Assembly: GCA_043228905.1 (NCBI GenBank)
Contig: JBHGNT010000003.1
Coordinates: forward strand, 5,022,001 to 5,086,000
Direction: 5' to 3'
Source: Azolla caroliniana
Taxonomy: Eukaryota > Polypodiophyta
Length of the DNA: 64,000 bases
In this document: positions 1 through 10,800 of the stretch, piece by piece
Numbering within the stretch: position 1 is the stretch's first letter
Layout: each line of letters opens with the position of its first letter
Notes under the pieces: model-generated
The model's input: the letters and a program-made list of their open reading frames with translations, nothing else
What the model was told of the DNA's origin: nothing
The model's database searches: none
Position numbers and translations under genes: made by a program

Positions 1-478
1 TAATGGATATGTATATAAAATCATTTTTAGTAATCGTATCATGAAACTTTTCTCTAGGTACACAGGATATATTACCTCATTCAACTTCGTGGTTATATCC
101 TCCTCACCATCATATTTTACAAATGCACCACGATTACTTTCTTTATTTGAAGATCTGATCTTAATATGTGAGGGTAAGAACCCATGACGTATGTCTTAGG
201 TAAAGTTAAGAAATCCAACATCAAATCTGCTTACAATCTGCTGCAATAGTAGAGTAGAACAAGGACATAATAATCGGGTGGATACAGTCAAGAAAAAATG
301 GCAGAACCTCTAGTTTATAGTCCTTAAATTTGCGAATTCCTGTATCAATGATCGGCAATGAAAAAAGTCAATATAGAAACAAATGCACGTGTCATTAACT
401 TTGACAATACTTTAGATTGACTGGACTTGTATATGTGACTCTCAAGTTTTTCGCTGTAATAATGGAATAAGAACTGTT
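1..478. other. left flank, no exon recognised
   Basis: This is the 3' side of the minus-strand TAF1C-like gene. Known plant relatives are several hundred residues longer at the C-terminus than the part seen here, so remaining exons could lie here or beyond the left edge. I could not find a stretch with convincing similarity and matching splice phase. Confidence 0.4.
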
Positions 479-3400
479 TTAGCATTCATGTAGACAGTTA
501 ACAAAATTACCGGTTTGTGTGACAGGTGGTGCCCGGTGAAAAGCAGTGGCTTGTTGGTAAAGATTCCTAGAATCAAGTTTTTCTGATATTTCATAATTTT
601 GAGATATTATGCATCCTTTTCCTGTAAGCTGGAGCATGGTGAAGTTCCGTCCACCCAGGCTGGAGGAGAAATTAAATGTCCCAGAAACAAGCTCCATCTC
701 GTTAGATGCAGGCAAAAAGAATTCAAAATGCATATGGGGAGTCTCAAAATTTCTCTCGATATTCTCCTTGTAATTGAAGTTCGGATTCCTCAACTTTATA
801 GGGAACTGCCAGGATGAAACACTGCTGATTGACTCCAAATTTTTTGTCTGATCTCCACCCTTAGCTCTACCGAGAGTTGTGAGAGATGTATCTGGATAAG
901 AATGTGGGCCATAGAAGAATGCATGTACATCCCCAGATTTGAATGAATGTCCTAAAATGACCCTACCTATACCATAAAAGTAACACTCAGACACAACAAT
1001 GAAGCAAAATAAAGAGAGGTTCAAAATCCAGCACATACCCGCCATTATAGGTAAGTCAACACCATGTCTAATATTTGTACATAGATCTGATATACGATAC
1101 ATTTGAAGGTAGTCTGGTGGATATTGTTGCATTCTATGCTCCCACTGCATCAACCAAAAATATGGTATGATTCAGTAAAAATATAGAAGGTATACTACAT
1201 ATTTTTGTGTCATCAACAGGTATCATTAGTGTTTACTTAACTTCATGATTTGTGACATTGTACAAAAGAAGGAGATTTGACTATGCAACATATTAATGCA
1301 CAAGGCTTGCTACAGAATAAAACTTGAATGATGGAACTGGCCAAAGATGAATATTGCATATTAAAGATAGCTTACAGTCTAGACATATAAAATAAGCTTC
1401 GGCCTTATCACCTGTAGCAATGGTGTCTTAGGCTGCCGAATATCATATAGTAACACATGGTTAGTTGAAGCTGCAGCAAACTGGTACATGCCATCATAAT
1501 CAGCTCGGGAGATAGAAGTGAAACATTCATTTCTCCAGTGTTGGTTGCAGTAAGAAGACAAACCCGGTGCACAACTGTCAGCTATACAAGAACAAAACCG
1601 CTTGCTCCCATGCTTTTGCCTCAGATCGACTAGAAAGAGCTTCTTGTTCCCAGCAACAATAAGATTTCTGGGATGCCAAGCATATTCGCAAGTCCATTTC
1701 CTGGTTAATTGACTATGCTTTACATCTACAGGTGACAATTTCTGTTTCTTTATATTTGTAATTGCAATCGCTTCATCTTCACAGCCAGAAACTTCCACGC
1801 CAAAATCTTCCTCCATATTTACCATGAAACAAGGGTCATGAAATCTCTCTGACTTAAAGTCAAAAATATTAATCTCTCCATTTTCAAGCATTACAGCAGC
1901 TTCCCCAGGGATATGTGAATTCCATACAACCTTTTACATCAGACACATTACCAAATGCAGAATCAGTATATATCATAGTGTAAAACAGGAAATGTAAGGA
2001 TAAATAAATGGAGTGCATACATGTGAGGTGCAATATTTGAAACTTTGCGATTCTGGACGACTGAACGAAATACGATCATCCTAAACAAAGAGACCGACTT
2101 CCACGAACTTACAAGCCATATCTCTTTCAATGTGTAGATAATATGAAAGGTTTGTCAGATGCAAACCTCTATCTGACTTGTCAAACAATGAACTTGATAC
2201 AATGTTCGTACAGCAAGAGGTATGTTCCTTGAAGCACCGCAGGACGCACTTTTATCGGCTGTAATCTGCCATTCCGAGTTATAAAACTAACATAAAATTA
2301 CACAATGAAAGTCTTCAATTGAATATGCAATATTTAAATACTTAGACATAGAGAAAGATTGCGCATTCCAATCTTATGAGCTTTAAACTGAAACCCCTTT
2401 CTTGTATTTCTATTTAGTTGAAGGCATGGTTTGACACACAATAAGAACAGGAAAATGTAAAAGAATGAGCTTCCACGTTGGGAACCAAAAGAAGCACTAA
2501 ATCTAAACCATGTAAATTACTTCTTTCATGTATTATTTATTTTGTTTATGTAAATGGCATTTAAAGTTTATAAGTCGATAAGAGTCTAGACTAAAGTTCC
2601 ATAGAGGATATTGAGCTCATTGTACTAAACTAGAAAATGAAGAGGACAATTTGTTGGCAAGCTGTCCACTCAATTTCTTTCCATCAGTCTTCTTCTGGAA
2701 ATTTCTTTTTCATGAAATTTAGATCATTCCTTTTCTCTTTAAATTTTTGCTTTGTTTTCCTTAAAACAATTTGGTTAAAAAGATTAGCATATAAATTATT
2801 GATATAAAAAATCGTGCATATTTTCTACAGATATTAAATGTGGATGAATCCAGTACAAAGATTTTTCCCAAGATTCCTGCAACATATCAATGCATTGAGT
2901 CACTGTCACACATCTCATGCGTTTTTCTGGGCTTCTTCTGAGGGTTAATTTTTGTGTTCCGTTGGTATTTTTCCTTCTTTATTATATATTCAAAAAGGAT
3001 AATAGTAAGAGAATCATTTATTCACAAATAACCACGGTCAGTAGAAACCAAAATATAACTAACCTGGAGAATGCACTGGCACGTTGATAAAGATGATGAA
3101 TATATGCATGGCTCTTCAGGCACCTTCTGGTCTGATGTGACTGATTCATGTGAATTCGGGATGTATATACAACTTCCTAGATTGCCAGTAGTTGTTCCAG
3201 CAGGAAAAAAGAGTTGTACCTGCCCTCCTTCCATATTCTGCCAAATCAACACGGCCACATATAAAACTATGAGGCTCCAAGTGAACTTCTACAAATAACA
3301 TTCCATTTACAAAGTAACAGTTACTTTAGAATGTAACCTAAGAGAAGATCATAAGATATACCTGAATTCCATCAAGACAGTTCCCCTTCAAATATTTCCA

Positions 3401-4298
3401 TTTTTCAGTCGTCCTTTTATCTTCTTCTAATAATTCTATTAGTGTGTCTTGGGGAAAAAAGTCTTCTACACATCTTGCTGCAAAATCTTTAACTTGTTGT
3501 TGCTGCACCATATTCAGAAGTTAAACCCATAAACAGCCATGCATACTATGTGTGTGCAGTGTGTGTGTCCGTGTTCGTATGTGTATGTGTGCATGTCAAA
3601 CAAACCAACATGATTGGTTATGTTGATTAAACACATTTCATCTGAAGAAGGCAGCAAGTTCCCAAAGAGAAGAATACAAAGAAACTAATAAATCTTGCTG
3701 TTCTGCAATTTGACCTAGATATCAGTGGTTCATGTCTCAAATTAACTAGAAAAAAAAAGAACCTTTGGGATTGTCAATGGACAACCAAGATGATCCATGT
3801 TATATTGTAATTTATCTGCTTCGAAGTTAGATGATTTCATTCCTAAAGAGTAAGAGTTACCGGGTCGGTCAGTTCATGAAATGCGCTGTCGTTCGATAGC
3901 ACGCTACCAGTGTCGAGAACATGGCGATAGCCACATGGAGGAGAATGAGAAGCATGAGAACGAGCAGGGGCATCATCATAAATCTCCAGAAACAGCAAAG
4001 GATCTGTATTTGAGGGAAGAGGGGGCCAGAAAGACCAAATAAAGAAAAATATATTAACGATACGGCAGAAGCGGAAGAAAAACTGAATACGAGTATTACT
4101 TACGAGAGGTGGTGGCGATGGTGGAAGAAGAAGAGCTGTAAGATGCAGCTGGGAAGACTGAGCCAATGCACCATGGGGGCGATGGTGATGGTAATGCTGC
4201 TGCAGAAGGATGAGGACGACGCATCTCCGTGACGAGGGAAAGACAGTCTCCTCCACCGCCTCCTCCTCTTCGTCTTCTGCTTCTTCTTCTTCGTCCAT
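479..4298 (-). CDS. WD40-like protein, TAF1C-like (RNA polymerase I factor subunit C), partial model
   Basis: Minus-strand split gene. Exons that join in phase are 3861-4298 (start codon at 4298, acidic Glu-rich N-terminus), 3362-3502 (47 codons) and 3064-3237 (58 codons). After a gap come 1412-1930 (173 codons), 1039-1144 and one starting at 951 that stays open to a stop at 479. The 1412-1930 exon has two WD40-like strands, WHPRNLIVAGNKKLFLVDLR and then HVLLYDIRQPKTPLLQ, which joins W-E-H of the next exon. This echoes the LYLVDERLP..PMLKWNHG stretch I recall from TAF1C, a subunit of the SL1 factor that recruits RNA polymerase I in the nucleolus. A later GG..FTMLQLTGKG segment also fits plant relatives. 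The exon or exons between 1930 and 3064 are not resolved; candidates lie near 2190-2260 and 2030-2100. The C-terminus is also unresolved. Exon 1 contains an internal GTAAGT, so an extra intron within it is possible. Another WD40 family is the main alternative. Confidence 0.7.
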
Positions 4299-4332
4299 AG
4301 CACTTCTCTTGAGAGACCAACCATTCAGTAGT

Positions 4333-4507
4333 TAATTAATTAAGGTCTTAATCCATGACATTAAGGCTCTATAAAACTCCTAATCCATGAGATTAAGAGT
4401 CTACGAAGCTCTTAATCCATGAGACTGGGAGTCTACTAAGCTCTTAATCAATGTGATTAAGAGTCTACTAACTTCTTGATCCATATGATTAAGCCTTAAT
4501 TAATTAT
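4333..4507. repeat. palindromic tandem array, MITE-like
   Basis: Starts with TTAATTAATTAAGGTCTTAA and ends with its near reverse complement (GATTAAGCCTTAATTAATTA), so the whole block is an inverted repeat. Inside are four to five units of about 35-45 bp, each containing a small palindrome of the form CTTAATC..GATTAAG followed by AGTCTAC. It sits just upstream of the TAF1C-like start codon. It could be a MITE or a foldback element; no clear target duplication was found. Confidence 0.6.
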
Positions 4508-4805
4508 GGATTAATCGGAACTATGTCTCTTTCATCTTGGCTTCCAACAAAACATGGTTCTAGGATCAAATCCCGATGACGAACAAGGTGGATATTGGCC
4601 TAACGCCCACACCTTGGATTATGGCTACTTCGTTTACATCCAGGCTATAAGCAACATGGGAATGAGGTCAAGATCCTAGCCGTTGACAACAAAGCAAGTA
4701 AATGGGGGTGATGTGTCGACACCTTGCTTGATGCTTTGCCCAAAGACGTGAGCACACATAACCAAGAAGACACTCTGTATTTGAATGCTCTCTTTTTTTT
4801 ATCAT

Positions 4806-4930
4806 AATTAGCTTACCCTATTGGTAAGTTGTTACATTACAAGCATTATGTCTTGGTGGGTTTGAAACCTAATTTTCTCACCTCTCTATTATGTACTTCA
4901 TGCATATCTCTTAATTCCCTAGACGCCACT
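4806..4930 (+). mobile_element. SINE-like element, copy A
   Basis: Carries an A-box-like TAGCTTACCCTATTGG and, about 45 bases later, a B-box-like GGGTTTGAAACC, the layout of a tRNA-derived SINE promoter. A second, diverged copy lies at 5043-5165. Family resemblance to plant Au-type SINEs is an inference from the box sequences. Confidence 0.5.
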
Positions 4931-5042
4931 GTGGAAATTTGAATGCCCTTTCTCTCTCTAAACATGTAATATGTGAAAACGTTACGTTCTTAGTTTCATG
5001 TGTCATATCATATATGTATATAACTATTCTTCTCTTTTTCGG

Positions 5043-5165
5043 TAAGTACCTTACGCTAGTGGTAAGTTGTCAAACTAACAAATCTAAGGCCTTGGGTCTA
5101 GGGCTTCACTAGCACACCTTTTTTTTTCTCCATGATTTTCTAAGTGCCATTGTTGAATAATGTAG
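5043..5165 (+). mobile_element. SINE-like element, copy B
   Basis: Shares with copy A the order CTTACxCTAxTGGTAAGTTGT, a CTTGGGT block in the B-box position, and a distal GCCACTGT/GCCATTGT motif. The box sequences are more degraded here. The head start is at about 5047. Confidence 0.45.
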
Positions 5166-5167
5166 GG

Positions 5168-5310
5168 GTTGAGCGCACAACCACTTGGTCTTCGTTGGAC
5201 AACCTTAACAAACTCTCATTCCAATTCTTAATGGACATTGAACACGCAATTAGTTGGTCTTCATAGGACAAATTTATCACCACTCGTTCCACTTTTCATA
5301 ATGGACTTAC
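5168..5310 (+). repeat. tandem duplication, about 69-bp unit
   Basis: Two neighbouring units both contain TTGGTCTTC(G/A)T(T/A)GGACAA, then a CACTC/CTCTC block, and end with AATGGAC. Moderately diverged. Confidence 0.4.
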
Positions 5311-5494
5311 TCACTCTTCACAATATATAATAAATAGCATAACAAGAAACTCAAGTGAAAGTAATCATATTTGTTTCTTTTATGTATAAAAATGTCATCA
5401 TACAACATGACAATTAAAGTTTGACCAACATAAACTCTCAATTGTTGAAAAACTTACAAGACTTGCTATTTGAGTTGAGGACAAAAAGTGTGGT

Positions 5495-5665
5495 TTGAGT
5501 GGGTGATATGTCATATGCATATGATTGAGGGATCTCAAACATTTTCACTATCACTATTGATGTTAATCAAGGGTGTCTATTCTCACCAACTTTCTTTGAG
5601 TTGTGCATTGATTTATTACAAACAAATGGTTCACAATTTTACACCACAATTAGAATTAGAATTAG
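5495..5665 (+). pseudogene. RTE-like LINE reverse transcriptase fragment
   Basis: In one forward frame near 5535-5625 the translation reads FTITIDVNQGCLFSPTFF followed by ELCID, which is the reverse transcriptase block with the QGxxxSPxLF signature of non-LTR (RTE-like) elements. Flanking frames are broken by stops and shifts. It is a fossil of about 170 bp, on the opposite strand to the neighbouring fragment at 5732-6340. Confidence 0.6.
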
Positions 5666-5731
5666 AATTTCTATTGTCTATAAAGAGGCCAATGTTGACC
5701 TATACATGTGTTCTTGATACGTGTCCCCTTC

Positions 5732-6340
5732 CTAAGAAGGGGTATTCATACATTGAAGCACAAAGTTTGTATGCGTGAATAAAGCATACACATATGAGCG
5801 CAACCTTCTAGGTGGTGTCTTAAGTATGGCACTTAAGTTATCACTCCATCTTAGTATATCACCATATCTTGAACGAATTGCACTATATGTCGAGCATGTG
5901 AAGAGCAAGTGACATTCATCCTCTACCATGCCTTCATTACATACTTTATATGCCTTCAAATCCGTTACATTTTGATACCATGATACAACTTCAATATCTA
6001 ACTTGTGAGATCGAGTGTGAAGTAGTGCAAGGGCTCTACAAGCATTATTACTCATATTGGTAATGAGATAAGGTTGAATACGATCAATAGGCATTCTTGC
6101 TTTATATTGAGACCAACATTTAGGGTTGATATTTGCCATGTAGTATTCTAGCTTTGTCCTCTTAGCATCTTCCCACTTTGTTCTTAATGATTCCACTAAC
6201 CTTTCCTCAATCATTACATAATGCATAACATCACCCGAAAGCTCTAAAAGATCATCCACGCCCCATCTTCTAAACCATTTCCTTATGTCAACAACCCAAC
6301 AGGATGAGAGAATCTTACTCGTATGATTCTTTTGTTGCAT
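5732..6340 (-). pseudogene. RTE-like LINE C-terminal fragment
   Basis: A 202-codon open stretch on the minus strand. Its last third contains a Cys-His pattern KVCNEGMVEDECHLLFTC and then YSAIRSRY. This matches the C-terminal zinc-knuckle-like tail found after the reverse transcriptase in plant non-LTR elements. The upstream part (RTKWEDAKRTKLEYY) fits the spacer of such proteins. No RT domain adjoins it in the same orientation, so it is a truncated remnant rather than a host gene, although the frame is still open. Confidence 0.6.
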
Positions 6341-7856
6341 ACATCCAACATTCCAAGCAAGATGTGGTAATCAATGCTTTGGCATATTCTTGACAAACCT
6401 TGAAGAGAGAACCATTTGAAAGAGAGTCAGTCATATTAACAAATAATCTTGTGTTTTTACCAAGTACTTTAGAAGATACACAAAAGCTCATGAGTATATT
6501 GGAAAAACTTTGCATGCAAATTAAGACAAGTGCCAACAACTTCAGAACTATGGTTCTTTCAAATACTCTTGATCAAGATAAACCATGCATTGTGTGAGAT
6601 AATGAACCTCTTGAAACAATAAAAATGTTTATAATATACCTTTGTCTTGAGGTTCCTTTTGATCATAGATAAATAAATAATAAATATGTGTTCTTGGCTT
6701 GAAATTGACATTTAGAGCTTATCATTTGTTCCAAAACATAAGCTATGAAGGAGAGAACAAATTATAGGTTCTCCAAAAATAATTGTTTTAACATTTTAGT
6801 GAATAAATTTGCTTCTCTTTCAAGGTTGAAGTGCGTGGTGATTGCATCTCTAATTTCACTTGGAAAGAGTTTAGAAATGTCTAAAACCAATTTCTTATGA
6901 AACTTCTTCAAATCAAGATACATGTGCCATATCACCATGCACATCTATACAAAACCAATTCCTTGAGGGAATTATTGAGACCATATGGCATCTCATTGAG
7001 AGCAAGGTTTGTGGACTACATGTTGGAGATTGTAGAGATTATATTATATCAACTAAACACCAAAGTGTATTAGCAAGACAACTAGCTAGGTTTATCGGCA
7101 ACTCTAGCTCATGTGTTTCTAAGTTTGGAGAAACCAACCTAGGAATACTCTCTATTAGGTTGTTGATCTCCACTTCCATACTATTGGTAGTTGAACTAAA
7201 CTCACTTAGAACTTTGTAATACAACCTACGAAGAAAAAGAATGCATGGTCATCTTCAACATTCCCCAAATCCCTTGCTTTCTACACTTTCAAAGATGAAT
7301 CTCAAGCACATTTGGCCCTCGACAAAATTTAGATAAGGAATTCAGTTGCAAATACATCAAGAGATCTGAATACTTGGAACATATCTAGAGTATGTGACAG
7401 ACAAGATCTTGCCAAAAAGAATTGCTCCAAATCTTACAATAGGACAAAAGGGCAATCAAGGATGACCTCCACTATTCAAACCATACAGTGCATTAATATA
7501 CAAATGCAATATATTGATAGTCCCGTTCTCATAGGTCAACCTTCTCTTCCATAAAACACTTTTCCAAATTTGAGCTTTAGGCGGATTATTTCTTCTATGC
7601 ATGACATAATATTTTAGTGGAATATCATGACAAAGGAATATTCTTAAAAGATACCATTGAAATACACAAAATATTGGCAATTAAATTTTATGAGGGATAC
7701 AATCATTAAATTGGACCTGTCAATGAAACCAGTCCCAATATTAACTGCATAATCTAGCTTTGGATTGAAATTCCATTGGAGACAAATTGAAACGCATAAT
7801 TCCAGTCAGCCCTTAAAATATTCCAAGGTTGTAAATGCTTTACATATGAAGAACTT
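6341..7856. other. intergenic, nothing recognised
   Basis: AT-rich sequence between the LINE fragment and the 3' end of the cyclo-ligase gene. Short open frames on both strands resemble no family I know and lack neighbouring exons with matching phase. Confidence 0.5.
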
Positions 7857-10800
7857 TTACGAATTGCAGCTCTCTTTCAGACGAGAATCATCCGAGATTG
7901 GCAAAACTCCGATGGAGGTGACCAGAGCATCTATAGGCACATCTGTGCTATCCGTGGGGATAATTTCATCTAGAATCTGTAATGAGTATGCTAATCCCAC
8001 TGCAAAAGTAATTTCAATCATTAGAAATAGTCAGAGTATATGGTTATTTCAACACTAAATTCATGAAAATGAGTAAATACAGCAAGTAAAGACTCAGCTC
8101 CATTACATGGAGTGGTAAGAAAGAAGAAAGTACATAGAAATGATATAGAAAAATGATTGCAGGTAAAGCTAAACTGATTTTTTTCATATTGGGGCTTTAT
8201 CCTATTAGTGAAGTCATGTTCATGTTAACTCATGCACCGGACTTCAAATTTCACTAATTCCACTAATTTACTAGAACACTGTACAATGTAGTCATTGAAT
8301 CCGCAAGCTTCTGGTCTTTGCCAGACATGGATTTGGCATTCAAAACAATCCGACCAGCCGTTATTCCCTGAAAATTTATAGCAGGTGAATGCCCTGGTTG
8401 AAACCAAGAATTGGAACTGTCAAGAAACAAAAGTTGACCTTGAACCTTTCCTTATTGTTTGCCCATTCTGAAGATTTCACTCGCCTCAATTGTTTATCTC
8501 TCTGTTTTCCCCCATTACTGGACACAATTTAGCTTCCACTATTCAAATTAATTTTCAACCGTGATGTTTCAAAAACACCCTGAGGGAGAGCGATATTCAA
8601 CTTTCAAAACCTTTAAAATTTCAGGTGTGAATTTTGAATTGTCTTTAATGTCATTATCAAAGTGACAAATCAATTCATATTGATGGACAAAAATGCATTA
8701 AAATTTACACTTTCGGAATGCCTTGTATGGCATCCATATTCTTGTCCTTGTTCTCTAATCATGGTTTGTCCATGTTCCCCATCCTTAGGAACTCTGGCTG
8801 CACATTTCACACTAATGGAAAGGCCAAATTGGATTTATATTTATGGACAGAAATGCATTAAAATTTACACTTTTAGAATGTCTTGCATGGGATCCATATC
8901 CCTCGTCCGTGTTCTCTAATCGTGGCTTGTCCATGTTCCCCATCCTTGGGAACTCTGGCTGCACAACACACTACCATCTACTTGTCCATTGAACACACTA
9001 GTGGAAAGGCCAAATCGGATTGGCCTAGTCTGAAGTTTCCAAGTGAATTCGAGTTAGAGAGAGAGACCTTGTACATTATATTGTACCTACTATTGTGAAT
9101 AATGAGCTACCAGCAATGAGCATTGATTCTCTAAGGGAATTGCCTTTAGAAGATTTGACAGCCACCAAGGAGGCTGAGCAAAATATGTACAAGAAAAGAG
9201 AATAGCATAATATTAATTGACTATCAAGAAAGAGGGAAGAATTCAGCTGAAATGGGAGCCTAATCACACAGCAGAACAGAATATGTCCGCCACCGAGGTT
9301 AAGCCAACTAAAGGAGGTGGAGTGCTACAAGTACCACCGGAAAAGGCATTATCAAAGAGACTATTGTGGAAGCATCTGCTGATGTTGACTGATCAATCAG
9401 GGATTGTGATGTGGCATGGCCAACTTGCCTTACCTTGAAAACTGGAAAGAAGGTGTTGTCAGATTCTGGTTTCCTGCCAACCCTGCCTTACATTGACTTT
9501 CAATTCTATGAGGATTGCACGCTCAGAAAGGAAAACAAGAGCAGACATAACATGCATGTGGAGGTCGCTATGAAAATTTTGGTATTGGTACACTACAATG
9601 TTTGCGGACAATGCCTCTCTGCATGCCCGGGGGAACGGGGTGCAGTTGTCCACTGGAGATAAAGAAAGGAGTGAACATGAAGGCTCTCTAGTCAGACAAT
9701 GGCAAATATTTTAATTCCGAGCTCCGGATCTTTTGTGAAGATCAAGGAATCAATGACAACTGATGGTGCTCTACACTCCAGTGCAGATTGGTATGTCAAA
9801 CAGTCCAGGAACAGGTGATGTTGCAACACCCAAATCTCAACTGCAAGTTTGGATAGACACCATGCTAACTCCAGTCAATGTCATTAACCTCTCCGCAAGC
9901 AAAGTAAAAGGATTGAAGGTAGTGCTGGCATTGTGGATCAGGAAAGCGACATTTGGCTACAAAGCATATGCCAAAGGATCTTTCAAAGAAGTCAATGAAA
10001 TGCACTTTCCCCAGGTATGAACCTGATACCAAATTCGCGTATCGATGGTAATCACGAGTAGCATTATCATCCTGTCCAAGGAGAACATCCATGAGGAGCT
10101 ACACGGATGGTTCCTTTTTCCATACCACATAGCAAAGATAAGGGACCAGCCAAAATTCGACTATCTTTTGTGACAGTCAAAGCACAACCACACTAGCATG
10201 GAATCTGGTCTTCCATGTCAAAAGCACGTCAAAGTGCAGCATCACTTCATTTGAAACTAGTCAAGAAGGACTGGGTCATTCTGTAAAGATGCTAGACCTC
10301 CACCTTCAAATGTCTCTATAGGCACTTCCATCGTAAAGAATAGTATTGCATTTGCCCCAATAATGCCAAATGTTCTAATAGTGAGAAGAAGACCTTCTAT
10401 AAGATCCAAGGGCATTTCAAGAAAAGGTTTTGCCTCACTAGATACGAAGCAACATCATGTGCTAGCAAGAATGTTCAACTAGGCAACTTATTAGGAAGGA
10501 CTTCACGTAAATTTAGAGAGATCCAAGCAGGGTTTGCTTAACTAATTTACCTTGTGTCTCCCCACACTCATACTCTTGTCTATCTTGTACCTAGATCTAG
10601 TATCACCAATCTTTCACCTGTGGATATATTAACATTCAGATATTTTTTCTATTTATAATAGGTAATGTCTTGTCATGTTTCTTGTTATCAGACAGTATAT
10701 CAGTTCTCACTGAATGTATAACTTATTTGGTTTCACGGGTAGTTTACCACTTTGAAACTACATTATATGGACATGCTACTCAAACACAGAACAATAATGC

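Noticed and set aside
4096-4324. Arg-rich and Lys-rich frames overlapping exon 1 of the TAF1C-like gene
   Set aside because: Alternative frames of an acidic GAA/GAG run; they do not join the downstream exons in phase.
6762-7224. Two small minus-strand frames
   Set aside because: No homology, no splice-compatible neighbours, AT-rich background.
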